Source: Cohnella terricola
GTDB taxonomy: Bacteria > Bacillota > Bacilli > Paenibacillales > Paenibacillaceae
Direction of reading: 5' to 3'
Length of the DNA: 64,000 nt
NCBI RefSeq assembly: GCF_007786475.1
Contig: NZ_VNJJ01000014.1
Coordinates: 1 to 64,000, forward strand
Positions 7,728 through 18,585 of the stretch are shown piece by piece. Under the pieces are notes generated by a model. It did no database searches. It had not been told where the DNA came from and worked only from the letters and a program-made list of their open reading frames with translations. Every line of letters starts with the position of its first letter. The stretch's first letter is position 1. Both the position numbers and the translations under genes were made by a program.

Positions 7728-9047
7728 TTAAGAGGAGCTGCTTCGCGTCGAGCGGCGTCCTCCGCCGGAGTTGGACGACGGACTGGGCGTACTCGGCCCA
7801 CCGCTAGTGTCCAGCATATCCAAAAATTCTTGGTTTGTTTTCGTATTGGCCAATTTCTTCAGGAACCCTTCCACGTATTCCATGGAATCGTTCATGCTCT
7901 TGCGAATCGCCCACAGCTTGTCGAGCGCTTCCTTGTCGAGCAGCATTTCTTCGCGTCTCGTACCCGATCGTCTAATATCCAGAGCCGGGAAGATACGCCG
8001 TTCCGAAAGCTTGCGGTCCAGGTGAAGCTCCATGTTGCCCGTTCCCTTAAATTCCTCGTAAATGATATCGTCCATACGCGAACCGGTCTCTACGAGCGCC
8101 GTCGCTAGAATCGTCAAGCTCCCGCCTTCCTCGATGTTGCGTGCCGAACCGAAGAATCTTTTCGGACGATGGAAAGCCGCCGGATCAATCCCCCCGGACA
8201 ACGTGCGCCCGGACGGCGGAACGACCAGATTATACGCTCTCGCAAGCCTTGTGATACTATCCAGCAAAATAACAACGTCGCGCTTATGCTCAACAAGACG
8301 CAATGCCCTCTCCAGTACGAGTTCCGCAACCTTGATATGGTTTTCCGGCACCTCGTCAAAAGTAGACGCGATGACCTCTCCCTTGACCGAACGTTGCATG
8401 TCCGTCACTTCCTCCGGACGTTCGTCGATCAACAGCACGAATAAGTCGATATCCGGATGATTCGTCGCGATGCTGTTGGCGATTTCTTTAAGCAGAAGCG
8501 TTTTCCCTGCTTTGGGTTGCGCGACGATCAAACCACGCTGGCCCAGCCCGACCGGAGCGACAAGATCCATAATGCGCGTGGACAAGTTCGTGGGAGAGGT
8601 TTCAAGCTTGATTTTTTTCTGCGGATACAACGGGGTAAGAGCGGGAAAATGCAGGCGTTCCGCGGCGGTTTCCGGAGAGACGCCGTTGACGGCGTTCACT
8701 TGCAGGAGCCCGAAATAACGTTCGTTCTCTTTCGGCGCCCGGCATTTGCCGGACACTAAATCCCCTGTTCGCAAATCGAATTTGCGAATCTGCGAAGCGG
8801 AGATGTAGATGTCCTCCGCACTTGGCAGATAGTTGATCGGCCGCAAAAATCCGAAGCCCTCGGGCAGCACCTCAAGCACGCCCTCCATGTACATCAAACC
8901 GCTTCTCTCGGCTTGCGCGCGCAGGATCGCGATAATCAATTCTTTTTTCTTCATTTGGGCATAATTGTTGATTTGGTGCTGCTTTGCAAGCTTATACAGC
9001 TCGGTCAGCTTTAACCCTTCCAAATCGGCCATCATTAAATCGGTCAA
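7728..9047 (-). CDS. rho: Transcription termination factor Rho
   Basis: Rho of about 439 residues, a ring-shaped RNA-dependent ATPase that ends untranslated transcripts. The N-terminal Rho domain ([18 protein letters not shown]) precedes the cold-shock-like RNA-binding domain ([15 protein letters not shown]). The ATPase has the P-loop QPKAGKT and Walker [12 protein letters not shown]. The Q-loop and R-loop region continues to about residue 400, and the C-terminal tail is Ser/Gly/Arg-rich. A TTG at 9047 is taken as start because the resulting N-terminus ([11 protein letters not shown]) fits Paenibacillus-type Rho and GGGG lies at good spacing; a GTG at 9059 is the alternative. It is followed by the radical SAM gene and preceded by murA, as in the Bacillus murZ-rho-rpmE order. 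Confidence 0.96.
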   Translation of the reverse strand: MTDLMMADLEGLKLTELYKLAKQHQINNYAQMKKKELIIAILRAQAERSGLMYMEGVLEVLPEGFGFLRPINYLPSAEDIYISASQIRKFDLRTGDLVSGKCRAPKENERYFGLLQVNAVNGVSPETAAERLHFPALTPLYPQKKIKLETSPTNLSTRIMDLVAPVGLGQRGLIVAQPKAGKTLLLKEIANSIATNHPDIDLFVLLIDERPEEVTDMQRSVKGEVIASTFDEVPENHIKVAELVLERALRLVEHKRDVVILLDSITRLARAYNLVVPPSGRTLSGGIDPAAFHRPKRFFGSARNIEEGGSLTILATALVETGSRMDDIIYEEFKGTGNMELHLDRKLSERRIFPALDIRRSGTRREEMLLDKEALDKLWAIRKSMNDSMEYVEGFLKKLANTKTNQEFLDMLDTSGGPSTPSPSSNSGGGRRSTRSSSS

Positions 9048-9088
9048 AAGTATCCCCACTTTTATTCAATAATTACGACGAGCGCAAG

Positions 9089-10339
9089 TTAACCGTGACG
9101 CCAGACTTCCGCACCTAGATTGCTAAGCTGCGTCACCAAGCGTTCGTAACCTCTGTCGATGTATTCCACTCCGCTGATTTCCGTCGTTCCGTCCTCTACG
9201 GTTAGCGCAGCCACAACTAGCGCGGCTCCCGCCCGAAGATCGGCAGCTCTCACTTTCGCGGCGTTGAGCGGTCCTCCCTCAATGATGGCGGAACGGCCCT
9301 CGACCCGGATTTGCGCGCCCATTCTGACGAGCTCGGGAACGTGCTTAAAGCGGTTATTGTATACGTAATCGGACAGAACGCTTACTCCGCGCGCTTGCGT
9401 CAGCAAGCTGGTCATTGGCGATTGCAGATCGGTCGCGAAGCCTGGGTAGACAAGCGCCTTCACGTCGACCGCTTCGTACAGGGATTGCCCGACCACGCGA
9501 ATCGATTCGTCCATCTCGTACACGTGAACGCCCATCTCTTGAAGTTTCGCCGTCATCGCTTCAAGATGTTTAGGAATAATATTATCGATAAGAACGTCGC
9601 CGCGGGTAGCCGCAGCGGCAATCATATAGGTTCCCGCTTGTATGCGGTCAGGTATGATAGAATGCCGACACCCGTGCATCTCGCGAACGCCTTCAATTCG
9701 GATCGTCTCCGTTCCGGCTCCTTTGATCTTCGCTCCCATGGCGTTCAAGAGCGTCGCCACGTCGATAATCTCAGGCTCTTTCGCCGCATTCTCGATCAAG
9801 GTGACCCCTTTGGCTCTGGATGCCGCAAGCATGATATTGATCGTGGCTCCGACGCTGACGACGTCCAAATAGATTTTCGCCCCTCTTAATTCCTTGGCTC
9901 GAATCCGTATGGAACCATGCTCGTTAGTCACTTCGGCCCCTAGTGCCTCGAAGCCTTTAATATGCTGATCGATCGGACGAGGTTCGAAGTTGCAACCCCC
10001 GGGCAAGCCGATTGTCGCTTCCCCGAATCTGCCCAACAGAGCCCCCATCAAATAATAAGAGGCCCTTAATAGTTTTACCCTTCCATTGGGCATTGGAACC
10101 GACCGCATGGAAGAGGGATCGATCGTCATCGTGTCGTCTTGCCAGGTTACCGTGCCCCCCAGCTCCTCCAACAATTCCGCATAAACCGCCACATCGCTAA
10201 GTTGAGGAAGGTTGTCCAGCCTCACTTCGGATTCTGCCAGTATCGCTGCAGGAACGAGGGCGACCGCGCTGTTCTTCGCGCCGCTGATTCCGACCGTACC
10301 TCTTAGCGGCCGGCCTCCCCGGACCATTAATTTATCCAT
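9089..10339 (-). CDS. murA: UDP-N-acetylglucosamine 1-carboxyvinyltransferase
   Basis: MurA of 416 residues, catalysing the first committed step of peptidoglycan synthesis (enolpyruvyl transfer from PEP to UDP-GlcNAc) in the cytoplasm. The conserved lysine of GAKNS is at residue 22. The active-site loop Cys is residue 116 in [11 protein letters not shown], so the enzyme should be sensitive to fosfomycin. The two-domain inside-out barrel is reflected in repeated segments. Its position upstream of rho makes it the counterpart of B. subtilis MurZ (MurAB), the second of two MurA enzymes in Bacillales; the other would lie elsewhere. The ATG at 10339 is used, with GAGGAGG about 12 bases upstream. 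Confidence 0.95.
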   Translation of the reverse strand: MDKLMVRGGRPLRGTVGISGAKNSAVALVPAAILAESEVRLDNLPQLSDVAVYAELLEELGGTVTWQDDTMTIDPSSMRSVPMPNGRVKLLRASYYLMGALLGRFGEATIGLPGGCNFEPRPIDQHIKGFEALGAEVTNEHGSIRIRAKELRGAKIYLDVVSVGATINIMLAASRAKGVTLIENAAKEPEIIDVATLLNAMGAKIKGAGTETIRIEGVREMHGCRHSIIPDRIQAGTYMIAAAATRGDVLIDNIIPKHLEAMTAKLQEMGVHVYEMDESIRVVGQSLYEAVDVKALVYPGFATDLQSPMTSLLTQARGVSVLSDYVYNNRFKHVPELVRMGAQIRVEGRSAIIEGGPLNAAKVRAADLRAGAALVVAALTVEDGTTEISGVEYIDRGYERLVTQLSNLGAEVWRHG

Positions 10340-10398
10340 GAATGCCGTCTTCCTCCTCGTGTTGTTGCAGACCGGAATCTCCGGCACATGAAGGAACG

Positions 10399-10427
10399 GG
10401 AAAACGCCCTTGGACGTTTTCCCGCAG
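10399..10427 (-). terminator. Hairpin after fba
   Basis: Stem CGGGAAAACG / CGTTTTCCCG with an eight-base loop, 30 bases past the fba stop. On the minus strand it is followed by TTCCTTCA, so the U-tract is weak. It probably ends or stabilises the fba transcript before murA. Confidence 0.55.
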
Positions 10428-10456
10428 TGTAGTTCGATGATAAAGTAATATGGAAA

Positions 10457-11311
10457 TTAAGCTTTGTTGTTGCTTCCGAACAAACGGATTTTCTCTTGCA
10501 CGACCGCTTGCATCGCATCGCGGGCAGGCGTCAAGTATTTACGAGGATCGATGACGTCAGCGTCTTTCGCAAGCTTCGCGCGAATCGCCTCCGTGCAAGC
10601 GACTTGGTTCTCCGTGTTGACGTTGATTTTGCCTGCGCCGGCTTGGATCGCTTCGCGGATCATGTCGTCCGGAACGCCGGAGCCGCCATGAAGAACGATC
10701 GGAACAGGAATTTTCGCAACAACTTCTTTAATAATATCGAAATGGATTTTGACTTCGCCTTTGTACATGCCGTGCGCCGTACCAACAGCAATCGCCAGAC
10801 AGTCTACTCCCGTTTCTTCATAGAAACGGATCGCTTCTTCCGGCTTAGCCAGCGATGCATCCGCTTCGTCGACGCTCAGATCGTCTTCGACGCCGCCGAT
10901 CGTGCCCAGCTCGCCTTCAACGGATACGCCCATCGCGTGGGCAGCTTTCACGACTTCTTTGGTCAGACGGATATTATCCTCGAAGGAATGGTGCGATCCG
11001 TCGAACATAACGGAAGAGAAGCCTGCGCGGATACATTTCATGGCAATGTCGAAGTTACTGCCATGGTCCAAGTGCAGAGCGATCGGAAGACCGGACTTCT
11101 CGGCAGCCGCTTTGGCGATCGCCACCGTGTATTCGATTCCCATGTACTTCAAAGCGCCTTCGCTAACGCCGAAAATAAACGGGGAGTTCTCAGCGATCGC
11201 CGCGTCCGTGATCGCTTGGGCAAACTCAAGGTTGTTCATGTTGAATTGTCCAACTGCATATTTCCCTGCTTTGGCTTGCGGTAAAAACTCAGTCATCGAT
11301 ACTAATGGCAT
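10457..11311 (-). CDS. fba: Class II fructose-bisphosphate aldolase
   Basis: Zinc-dependent class II aldolase of 284 residues (FbaA type), cleaving fructose 1,6-bisphosphate to dihydroxyacetone phosphate and glyceraldehyde 3-phosphate in glycolysis and the reverse in gluconeogenesis. Metal-binding motifs include HLDHG (about residues 82-86) and PIVLHGGSGVPD, and the phosphate-binding GKINVNTENQ follows. Residues 60-90 and 170-210 carry the typical class II blocks (SVMFDGSHHSFEDN, LAIAVGTAHGMYKG). The ATG at 11311 has AGGAGG-like sequence upstream. The order spo0F-fba-murA-rho matches Bacillus except that the transaldolase gene usually found after fba is absent. Confidence 0.97.
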   Translation of the reverse strand: MPLVSMTEFLPQAKAGKYAVGQFNMNNLEFAQAITDAAIAENSPFIFGVSEGALKYMGIEYTVAIAKAAAEKSGLPIALHLDHGSNFDIAMKCIRAGFSSVMFDGSHHSFEDNIRLTKEVVKAAHAMGVSVEGELGTIGGVEDDLSVDEADASLAKPEEAIRFYEETGVDCLAIAVGTAHGMYKGEVKIHFDIIKEVVAKIPVPIVLHGGSGVPDDMIREAIQAGAGKINVNTENQVACTEAIRAKLAKDADVIDPRKYLTPARDAMQAVVQEKIRLFGSNNKA

Positions 11312-11437
11312 AGTCTACAATTCCTCCTGCGATTTCATTCGTTTTGTCACGTATCGTACATACTGCGTTATTATACCACAAAATAATCGGACGAAGTAAA
11401 TAGAACGGGTGTTTCCTCCCTTTCCCGATTTACCGGT

Positions 11438-11833
11438 TCAGGAGCCCGTCGCGAAATGAGAGGACGAGCCTTGTCCCATCTGCATATTTACGGCCAATCT
11501 CATCTCGTCGATATCGAAAGGTTTCGTAAAATGCATCAGCGCTCCCAGATCGGTCGCTTCCTTGATCATGTCCAGCTCGCCGTACGCGGTCATCATGATC
11601 ACTTTAATTCCTCTATCGTATTCTTTAATCTGCTTCAAAATTTCGAGCCCGTCCATGCCCGGAATCTTCATATCAAGCAAGACGAGATCGGGACGATGGT
11701 TCTTTACAATGTCCAAAGCCGCCCTTCCGTTAGCCGCTTGAAAAGTATCGTAGCCTTCGGTGGCAAAAACTTCGAGCAACAAAATGCGGATCCCGACTTG
11801 ATCATCCACGATCAATAACCTTTTCTTGTCCAA
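11438..11833 (-). CDS. spo0F: Sporulation phosphorelay response regulator Spo0F
   Basis: Single-domain receiver of about 131 residues, with no output domain. It carries phosphate from sporulation kinases to Spo0B in the phosphorelay to Spo0A. Numbered from the TTG at 11833, the acidic pair is D10/D11, the phosphorylation site is D54 ([13 protein letters not shown]) and the conserved lysine is K104 (FTKPFD), exactly as in B. subtilis Spo0F. This supports the TTG start over the in-frame ATG at 11854; GGGGGG lies upstream at suitable distance. It sits between pyrG and fba, as in Bacillus. A short Ser/His/Thr tail follows residue 120. Confidence 0.95.
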   Translation of the reverse strand: MDKKRLLIVDDQVGIRILLLEVFATEGYDTFQAANGRAALDIVKNHRPDLVLLDMKIPGMDGLEILKQIKEYDRGIKVIMMTAYGELDMIKEATDLGALMHFTKPFDIDEMRLAVNMQMGQGSSSHFATGS

Positions 11834-11979
11834 GAACTCATCCCCCCGAATCACTGTTGTAGCCTTATTCGTGACCGCAAGCTCAAATTCCTTCTATTTC
11901 CATGTAAAAAACTGTTGATCTCTCAAATATATTATTAGCCTTACTAGGCTCCTCCCATTCAAGATATCGCCCGTTTATG

Positions 11980-12013
11980 CAAAAACCGCCCCGGCATTCG
12001 CCAAGGCGGTCTG
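11980..12013 (-). terminator. Terminator after pyrG
   Basis: Hairpin ACCGCCTTGG / CCGGGGCGGT (imperfect) on the minus strand, followed by TTTTTGC, 13 bases past the pyrG stop. It separates pyrG from spo0F; the 140 bases to spo0F must then hold the spo0F promoter. Confidence 0.7.
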
Positions 12014-12025
12014 ATGTACATGAAA

Positions 12026-13669
<1,644 letters not shown>

Positions 13670-13722
13670 TCATGATCTTTGTTTGAACCCAGGTCTTCCC
13701 TTGAAAAAAAGGGGGAAAAAAC

Positions 13723-13756
13723 AAAAAAGTGACACCCATTAAATGGGGGCACTTTT
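13723..13756 (-). terminator. pyrG leader attenuator (terminator with C-tract in 5' arm)
   Basis: Hairpin AAAAGTG-CCCCC / GGG-CACTTTT on the minus strand with a long U-tract (TTTTTTGTTTTTT), lying between the pyrG promoter and the pyrG start. The 5' arm carries CCCCC, which extra G residues at the transcript 5' end could pair with, as in the B. subtilis pyrG attenuation model. It could also stop read-through from rpoE. Confidence 0.8.
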
Positions 13757-13792
13757 CAAATTCCTGAACTATGGAAAACCGTACTTCTAAAG

Positions 13793-13831
13793 CCCAAGCA
13801 TAAGTTTAACGTCTGGGATGGGCGGTGTCAA
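13793..13831 (-). promoter_or_regulatory. pyrG promoter with GGGC initiation sequence
   Basis: TTGACA (13826-13831), 17-bp spacer, TAAACT (13803-13808), then seven bases to GGGC (13795-13792) on the minus strand. A transcript starting GGGCU matches the B. subtilis pyrG start, where low CTP makes polymerase stall before the C and add extra G residues. Together with the C-rich attenuator downstream this indicates CTP-sensitive reiterative transcription. Confidence 0.8.
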
Positions 13832-13880
13832 GTAAAACGGCCATGCCGTTTTTAAACCTCCGCGAACCCCGCAGGAACGA

Positions 13881-13911
13881 AACGGCTTCGCCGTCCCGAG
13901 GGCGGCGAAGC
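13881..13911 (-). terminator. Terminator after rpoE
   Basis: GC-rich stem GGCTTCGCCG / CGGCGAAGCC with a CCCTCGGGA loop, 30 bases past rpoE, followed on the minus strand by GTTTCGTT. The stem is strong, the U-tract is short. Confidence 0.6.
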
Positions 13912-13941
13912 CATATACGCGAAGCTTCTTGTGAACCGTTA

Positions 13942-14526
13942 TTAGTCTTCCTCGTCTTCTTCGAACTCGTCGTCCGCATCGTCGTCGTTGTCGAAATCGT
14001 CGTCCTCTTCGTCCTTCTCTTCGATGTCTTCGTCGAGGTCTGCCTCTTCGTCATCTTCGAGAATCACTTCTTCGTCGGCGTCTGCAGCTTCTTCGCCTTC
14101 TTCGAACACTTCGTCGCTGTCTTCGTCGAAGAGATCGTAGCTCTCGTCGTCCGCAACCGTCGTATCGTCGTCTTCTCCGTAGAGATCGTCATCATCGTCG
14201 TCTTGATCGTCGTTAATGATACGCGGACGTTTGGAGGTGCCGTTCAGCTGGTCGTCGGAACGTTCGACCGGATACCAGCGCTTCAGTCCCCAGACGTTCC
14301 CGCCGACGCATGCGAAACGCCCGTCGATATTGATTTCCGTATACAGTTGGGCAATGACGTCCGTGATTTGATCTTGAGTCAAACCGCGCATCTTGGCGAT
14401 TTCCATCATCAGGTCGCGATAGTAGAACGGGGTGTTGGCAGTCTTCAGCAATTCGTAGGCCAAATCGACCATTGGCATCTCGCGAATTTTCTCGGAGTCG
14501 AGTTTCAGCACGTAATTGGCGCTCAC
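13942..14526 (-). CDS. rpoE: DNA-directed RNA polymerase subunit delta
   Basis: Delta subunit of about 194 residues, specific to Firmicutes; it speeds RNA polymerase recycling and affects start-site selection and sensitivity to initiating NTP. The N-terminal HARE-HTH domain (REMPMVDLAYELLKTANTPF, IAKMRGLTQDQITDVI, GGNVWGLKRWYP) spans residues 10-95. From about residue 110 the tail is almost entirely Asp and Glu and presumably unstructured; its RNA-mimicking charge is typical of the family. A GTG at 14526 is chosen because AGAGGATGG precedes it and the domain starts right after; an upstream ATG at 14571 adds sequence unlike the family. It lies upstream of pyrG, as in Bacillus. Confidence 0.95.
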   Translation of the reverse strand: MSANYVLKLDSEKIREMPMVDLAYELLKTANTPFYYRDLMMEIAKMRGLTQDQITDVIAQLYTEINIDGRFACVGGNVWGLKRWYPVERSDDQLNGTSKRPRIINDDQDDDDDDLYGEDDDTTVADDESYDLFDEDSDEVFEEGEEAADADEEVILEDDEEADLDEDIEEKDEEDDDFDNDDDADDEFEEDEED

Positions 14527-14668
14527 GTGACTTCCATCCTCTCTTGTATGTGAACCGGTATTAACCTTCACGTTGATTTTATCATCCTATAGTAAACCGT
14601 ATTTCGTATCAAAAAGCAAGTCGCGCCGCGGATCTTTGCAAGATTAATTTCCGGAACGCCGAAAAAGC

Positions 14669-14704
14669 GAAGGCGTGTCACCGAGAGACAGCGCCTTCGC
14701 TTTT
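14669..14704. terminator. Strong bidirectional terminator upstream of rpoE
   Basis: Perfect 13-bp stem AAAAGCGAAGGCG / CGCCTTCGCTTTT with an inner TGTC/GACA stem and small loop. T-tracts follow on both strands. No gene on either strand ends next to it. It may end argS transcripts that have run antisense through the subtilase gene, or act as an attenuator in a leader upstream of rpoE. This is the main recognisable element in the gap 14527-14949; the rest is discussed under findings. Confidence 0.75.
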
Positions 14705-14949
14705 CGACTGTATCCTTCCCGGCCGCTCCGCGGGTCGGAGGAACCGGCATGACCAAGAGTCTCACCGGGGAAACTCTCCATCCATCCTATGTCGGGGCCG
14801 GGAAAATGACACGGAACGTCGCCTATTTCCACGCAAAAAAGGCCACACTCCCAAGCTTTTGCCGCCTTTCTCTCATACAGTAGAGGACACGACGGAAAAG
14901 CGCCTCCTTAAGGTGCTTTCCCCGCACACACGTCCGGGAGGGAAGCGCA

Positions 14950-16086
14950 TTGGACGCAAGCGAAATCGTAGAGAGGCTCTATGAATCCCCCAGCACCTTG
15001 AAGGACGTCGGGCGCAGGAGCATTTTCCGTTTCCTGGATCCCGACGATTACGATCGTTTTCTGCAAACTTTAAGTTCGAGGAGTTCATCCGGCAAGAGAT
15101 TTCGCGACATCCGGACTTTGGACCTCGTCCACGCGGTATCCTGCCCCTCCGATACGATTTGTCTGCTTCCCTCGTTAAACGGCCAAGTCTATTGGGAAGA
15201 AGACGCTCCGATCCAGCTGCACGCGCTGCCCAAAGGAGCGATCGTATCCGAGAAGGGCATTCCCTGGGGCGTGAGGCACATTCAGGCGCCGCGAGCTTGG
15301 AGCAGAACGACTGGCCTTCGCGTTAAAGTCGGCGTCATCGATACGGGAGCAGACTTCGGACATCCCGATCTGCACCACTCCCTGGAAAGAGGCATCAACC
15401 TATTAAATCGACTGGCTCCGCCGCAAGACGATAACGGCCACGGCACGCATATCGCCGGGACGATCGCCGCGGCCAACGCGCTTCACGGCATGATCGGAGT
15501 GGCGCCGCGCTCGACGATCTACCCCGTCAAAGCGTTCGATCATAACGGAACGGCGTATGTCTCGGATATCATTCTGGGTATTGAATGGTGCGTTCGTCAT
15601 CAGATGGATGTCGTCAACATGAGCTTCGGCATGAAAACCAAAAGCAGATCGTTGTTGAACGCCGTCAATCACGCCTATCATTCCGGCGTGCTGATCGTCG
15701 CTTCGTCCGGCAACGACGGCCGTGTCGGAGATATCGACTACCCGGCCGGTTATCCCCACACGATCGCCGTAGGCGCGACCAATCGGGCAAGCCGCATCGC
15801 CAAATTCACCAACCGCAGCTCGTCGATTGATATATACGCTCCCGGAGACCGCATCGTATCCTCTTGGCTGAGCGGCAAACAACGCGAGATGAGCGGCACT
15901 TCGATGGCGACCGCCCATGTGACGGGAGCGGTCGCCCTGCTGCTCTCGCATAAGCCGGAACTGACTCCGGCGCAGATCAAAACGATCGTCAAGAACTCCG
16001 CTAAACCCTTAAAAAACGGCAAAGCTCTCCGGTCGGCCGGAGAGCTGAACGTGACGCGTATGATTAAAGCTTCAGAGAACGCGTAG
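14950..16086 (+). CDS. S8 family serine peptidase (subtilase) without signal peptide
   Basis: Subtilisin-like peptidase of 378 residues. The catalytic triad is complete: D131 (GVIDTGADFGHPD), H164 (DNGHGTHIAG) and S318 (MSGTSMATAHVTG), with the oxyanion Asn at 255 (ASSGNDG). A propeptide-like N-terminal part of about 100 residues ends near IPWGVRHIQAPRAW, the usual mature N-terminus of subtilisins. No signal peptide or membrane segment is seen, so it may be intracellular or released with the mother cell; its substrate is unknown. The start is a TTG with GGGAGG upstream. It is the only plus-strand gene among the first 18 kb and its stop lies one base from the argS stop, with no terminator between them. 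Confidence 0.88.
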   Translation: MDASEIVERLYESPSTLKDVGRRSIFRFLDPDDYDRFLQTLSSRSSSGKRFRDIRTLDLVHAVSCPSDTICLLPSLNGQVYWEEDAPIQLHALPKGAIVSEKGIPWGVRHIQAPRAWSRTTGLRVKVGVIDTGADFGHPDLHHSLERGINLLNRLAPPQDDNGHGTHIAGTIAAANALHGMIGVAPRSTIYPVKAFDHNGTAYVSDIILGIEWCVRHQMDVVNMSFGMKTKSRSLLNAVNHAYHSGVLIVASSGNDGRVGDIDYPAGYPHTIAVGATNRASRIAKFTNRSSSIDIYAPGDRIVSSWLSGKQREMSGTSMATAHVTGAVALLLSHKPELTPAQIKTIVKNSAKPLKNGKALRSAGELNVTRMIKASENA

Positions 16087-16087
16087 C

Positions 16088-17764
16088 TTACATCTTGTCC
16101 GGAGCGGAGACTCCGACGAGCTTGAGCGTATTGGCAAGTGTAATCCGAATAGCGGCCAGCAGTTGCAAGCGAGCCTGGCTCTGCTCCGCGTCTTCGGTAA
16201 TGACTCTTTCCGCCTTATAGTAGCTGTGGAACTGAGAAGCAAGCTCGTACACATAACGGATAATCGTATGCGGCGCATAGATTCGGGCCGCCTCCACGAT
16301 CGTTTCCGGCAATTCTCCGATTTTCCTAAGCAGGTCGAGCTCGTGCTCCGACGTCAGCTTGCCGAAATCGGCTTCTTGCCATGGCTTGATCTCGACGCCT
16401 TGCTCCTCGGCTTGGCGGAAAATGCTGCAAATCCGTGCGTGAGCGTATTGTACGTAGAATACGGGATTCTCGTTCGACTTCGATACGGCGAGGTCCATGT
16501 CGAAATCGAGATGGGAATCCATGCTCCGCATCGTAAAGAAATAACGGATGGCATCTACGCCAACCTCATCCATGAGATCCTCCATCGTAATGGCCTTACC
16601 CGTCCGTTTGGACATTTTGACCTTCTCGCCGTTCTGGAACAGGCTGACCATCTGCGCAATCAGCACGGTAAGCTTGTCCGGATCGTTGCCGAGCGCCGCC
16701 ATCGCCGCCTTCATCCGGGGGATATAGCCGTGATGATCCGCTCCCCAGATGTTGATCAATTGATCGTAGCCGCGCTTGTACTTATCCATATGGTACGCCG
16801 CATCCGGCGTCAAATACGTGTAGCTGCCGTCGTTCTTGACGAGAACCCGGTCCTTGTCGTCGCCGAACGTCGTCGAAGACAGCCAGACCGCCCCGTCCTG
16901 GTCGTACACGTGGCCTTGAGCTCGCAGCGCACCCAGCACTTCGGTCACTTTGTCGTTCTCGTATAGCGACGTTTCGCTATACCATTCGTCGAATTTCACT
17001 CCGAAACGAGCCAGATCGCGCTTGATCTTGGCAAGTTCCTTCTCCAATCCGTAGCCGCGGAAAAAGACGAATCTCTCCTCTTCTCCGAGCGAGAGCAGAC
17101 GATCTCCCTGCTCTTCAGCCAATTCCTTCGCGAATCCGACGATGTCTTCTCCGAAGTAGCCGTCTTCCGGCATTTCCGCCTCTTGCCCGAGAGCCTGGCG
17201 ATAGCGCGCTTCTAGAGACTTGGCCAAGTTGTTCACTTGATTGCCCGCATCGTTGATATAGTATTCTCTTGTCACGTCATACCCGGCGGCCGCCAGCACG
17301 TTGCAGAGTGCGTCTCCGACCGCCGCTCCCCGGGCATGTCCCAAGTGCAGGCTTCCCGTCGGGTTCGCACTGACGAACTCGACTTGAATTCTTTTGCCTT
17401 TGCCCGCATTGACGCCGCCGTAGTTATCGCCCTGGCTCAGCACTTCGCCGATGACCGGGTATAAGTAGCTTCTATCGAGCCGGAAGTTGATGAAACCCGG
17501 ACCCGCGATTTCCGCCGATTGGATCGAGGCGCTTCCGCCGTCCAAATTCGCGATGATCTCCTCGGCGATCTGCCGCGGATTTTTCTTCGCGATCTTCGTA
17601 AGCTGCATTGCCAAGTTCGTCGCTAGATCTCCGTGCGTTTTATCTTTTGGCACCTCTAGCACGATCGCCGGCAAATCTTCGCGGGACGAAACGATGCCTG
17701 CCTTGAGGGCCGCGTCGGCCAGTGCCCCTTTTACCGATAATTGCAATTGTTCCAATACGCTCAT
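16088..17764 (-). CDS. argS: Arginine--tRNA ligase (first copy)
   Basis: Class I aminoacyl-tRNA synthetase of 558 residues charging tRNA-Arg. It has the N-terminal Add-1 tRNA-binding domain, the HIGH signature as [12 protein letters not shown] within [15 protein letters not shown], the KMSK-type loop [15 protein letters not shown], and the C-terminal anticodon-binding DALR domain. The ATG at 17764 overlaps the stop of the upstream DUF1934 gene in an ATGA arrangement, implying coupled translation. Position next to rpoE and ywiB matches B. subtilis argS. A second, distinct argS lies 800 bases away on the other strand. No T-box is seen ahead of this copy. Confidence 0.97.
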   Translation of the reverse strand: MSVLEQLQLSVKGALADAALKAGIVSSREDLPAIVLEVPKDKTHGDLATNLAMQLTKIAKKNPRQIAEEIIANLDGGSASIQSAEIAGPGFINFRLDRSYLYPVIGEVLSQGDNYGGVNAGKGKRIQVEFVSANPTGSLHLGHARGAAVGDALCNVLAAAGYDVTREYYINDAGNQVNNLAKSLEARYRQALGQEAEMPEDGYFGEDIVGFAKELAEEQGDRLLSLGEEERFVFFRGYGLEKELAKIKRDLARFGVKFDEWYSETSLYENDKVTEVLGALRAQGHVYDQDGAVWLSSTTFGDDKDRVLVKNDGSYTYLTPDAAYHMDKYKRGYDQLINIWGADHHGYIPRMKAAMAALGNDPDKLTVLIAQMVSLFQNGEKVKMSKRTGKAITMEDLMDEVGVDAIRYFFTMRSMDSHLDFDMDLAVSKSNENPVFYVQYAHARICSIFRQAEEQGVEIKPWQEADFGKLTSEHELDLLRKIGELPETIVEAARIYAPHTIIRYVYELASQFHSYYKAERVITEDAEQSQARLQLLAAIRITLANTLKLVGVSAPDKM

Positions 17765-18186
17765 TCTGTACGTTCCTCCCGAATATCGAGCCGGATGCGA
17801 AAGCTTCCGACCGTTTGGTCTTGCATAAGCAAGTCGTATTCCCATTCGACATATCCGCCGGAGTCCGACAGCTCGCTCTCCAAGCGGGACGTTCTGGCCT
17901 GCACGGCATGAAGGCCGTAAGGCGTCTCCATTTTACCCGTCAGCAGTTCGTCCCGTCGAAACGCTTGCTCGAAAAAGATCGAGCCGCGGCGCCTGAGCTG
18001 CAGTTCCCGTTCGCGAATGAACAGCGTGTTGTTCGTTTCGACGCCGTTCTCGTCGGGCGGCTCTTTGTAGGTAAGTGCCCACCCCGACTGAAGGCGGAAC
18101 AATTCTCCGCGCATTTCGGAACGCTGTTCTCCGCCATCCTGCTGCCGACTTCTGAATCCGACGGTTACGCTACGCTTGTCTGGCAT
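17761..18186 (-). CDS. ywiB: DUF1934 protein (YwiB family)
   Basis: Protein of 141 residues matching the small DUF1934 family (YwiB in B. subtilis), predicted to form a lipocalin-like beta barrel of unknown function. The chain is strand-rich, with a series of alternating segments such as [35 protein letters not shown] and [14 protein letters not shown]. There is no signal peptide. The ATG at 18186 is preferred to an upstream ATG at 18276, since the promoter predicted at 18223-18251 would lie inside the longer form. It overlaps argS by four bases and is its conserved upstream neighbour in Bacillales. Confidence 0.85.
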   Translation of the reverse strand: MPDKRSVTVGFRSRQQDGGEQRSEMRGELFRLQSGWALTYKEPPDENGVETNNTLFIRERELQLRRRGSIFFEQAFRRDELLTGKMETPYGLHAVQARTSRLESELSDSGGYVEWEYDLLMQDQTVGSFRIRLDIREERTE

Positions 18187-18222
18187 GACGTTCTCTCCCA
18201 GTTGCCCTTTACTTATGTTAAT

Positions 18223-18251
18223 ACTATATACAGATCGGACCGCCAATTCAA
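18223..18251 (-). promoter_or_regulatory. Promoter of the ywiB-argS operon
   Basis: TTGAAT (18246-18251), 17-bp spacer, TATAGT (18223-18228) on the minus strand, about 37 bases before the DUF1934 start. It is back to back with the plus-strand promoter of the second argS. Confidence 0.65.
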
Positions 18252-18265
18252 ATGGGATTTTGGGG

Positions 18266-18294
18266 TTGATCGTCAAGCAGCCAATCGCTATAAT
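18266..18294 (+). promoter_or_regulatory. Promoter of the T-box argS transcript
   Basis: TTGATC (18266-18271), exactly 17 bp, and consensus TATAAT (18289-18294). The start would fall a few bases before the T-box leader. Confidence 0.8.
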
Positions 18295-18300
18295 GATGAA

Positions 18301-18553
18301 AAATAACGAAAACGACGATGAACGAGAGAGTATCTCATCCCGTCCTGACGACAGCGAGCCGGAATAGTGGAAGCCGGCGCAGGCGCTTGAGAGAACCGCA
18401 CTCGGGAGTCGGCTTCCTGAACCCGAAACAGCGGAATAGGGAAGCCCGGCAACGTGCCGTTACCATTAATGAAGTGGATTCCCTATGGGGAATACCATAA
18501 GAGTGGCACCGCGGACCCAGCCTCCGTCTCTTGCGAGACGGGGGCTTTTTGTT
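18301..18553 (+). ncRNA. T-box riboswitch leader of the second argS
   Basis: The T-box sequence GAGTGGCACCGCGG lies at 18501-18514. It is followed by an intrinsic terminator, GCCTCCGTCTC / GAGACGGGGGC with TTTTTGTTTT. Upstream, the Stem I elements AGAGTA and CAGCGAGCC with AAGCCGGCG are recognisable. Uncharged tRNA pairing its acceptor end with the T-box bulge should favour the antiterminator and allow read-through. An Arg codon, CGA, occurs at 18424-18426 in the region expected to hold the specifier loop (GAACCCGAAAC). The specifier was not proven by folding, but Arg fits the downstream gene. Confidence 0.9.
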
Positions 18554-18585
18554 TTAAATCCTGACTATGAAGGAGGAATTGCTTT

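Noticed and set aside
13825..14553. Plus-strand frame of 242 codons rich in Val and Phe
   Set aside because: It is the mirror of the Asp/Glu codon tail of rpoE (GAC/GAA read as GTC/TTC). No start signals fit and rpoE explains the region.
14669..14949. Known riboswitch class (glycine, ZTP, guanidine, c-di-GMP, cobalamin, yybP-ykoY)
   Set aside because: Individual GC-rich stems are present, but none of the conserved core sequences of these classes could be matched by eye. It is left as an unassigned structured region.
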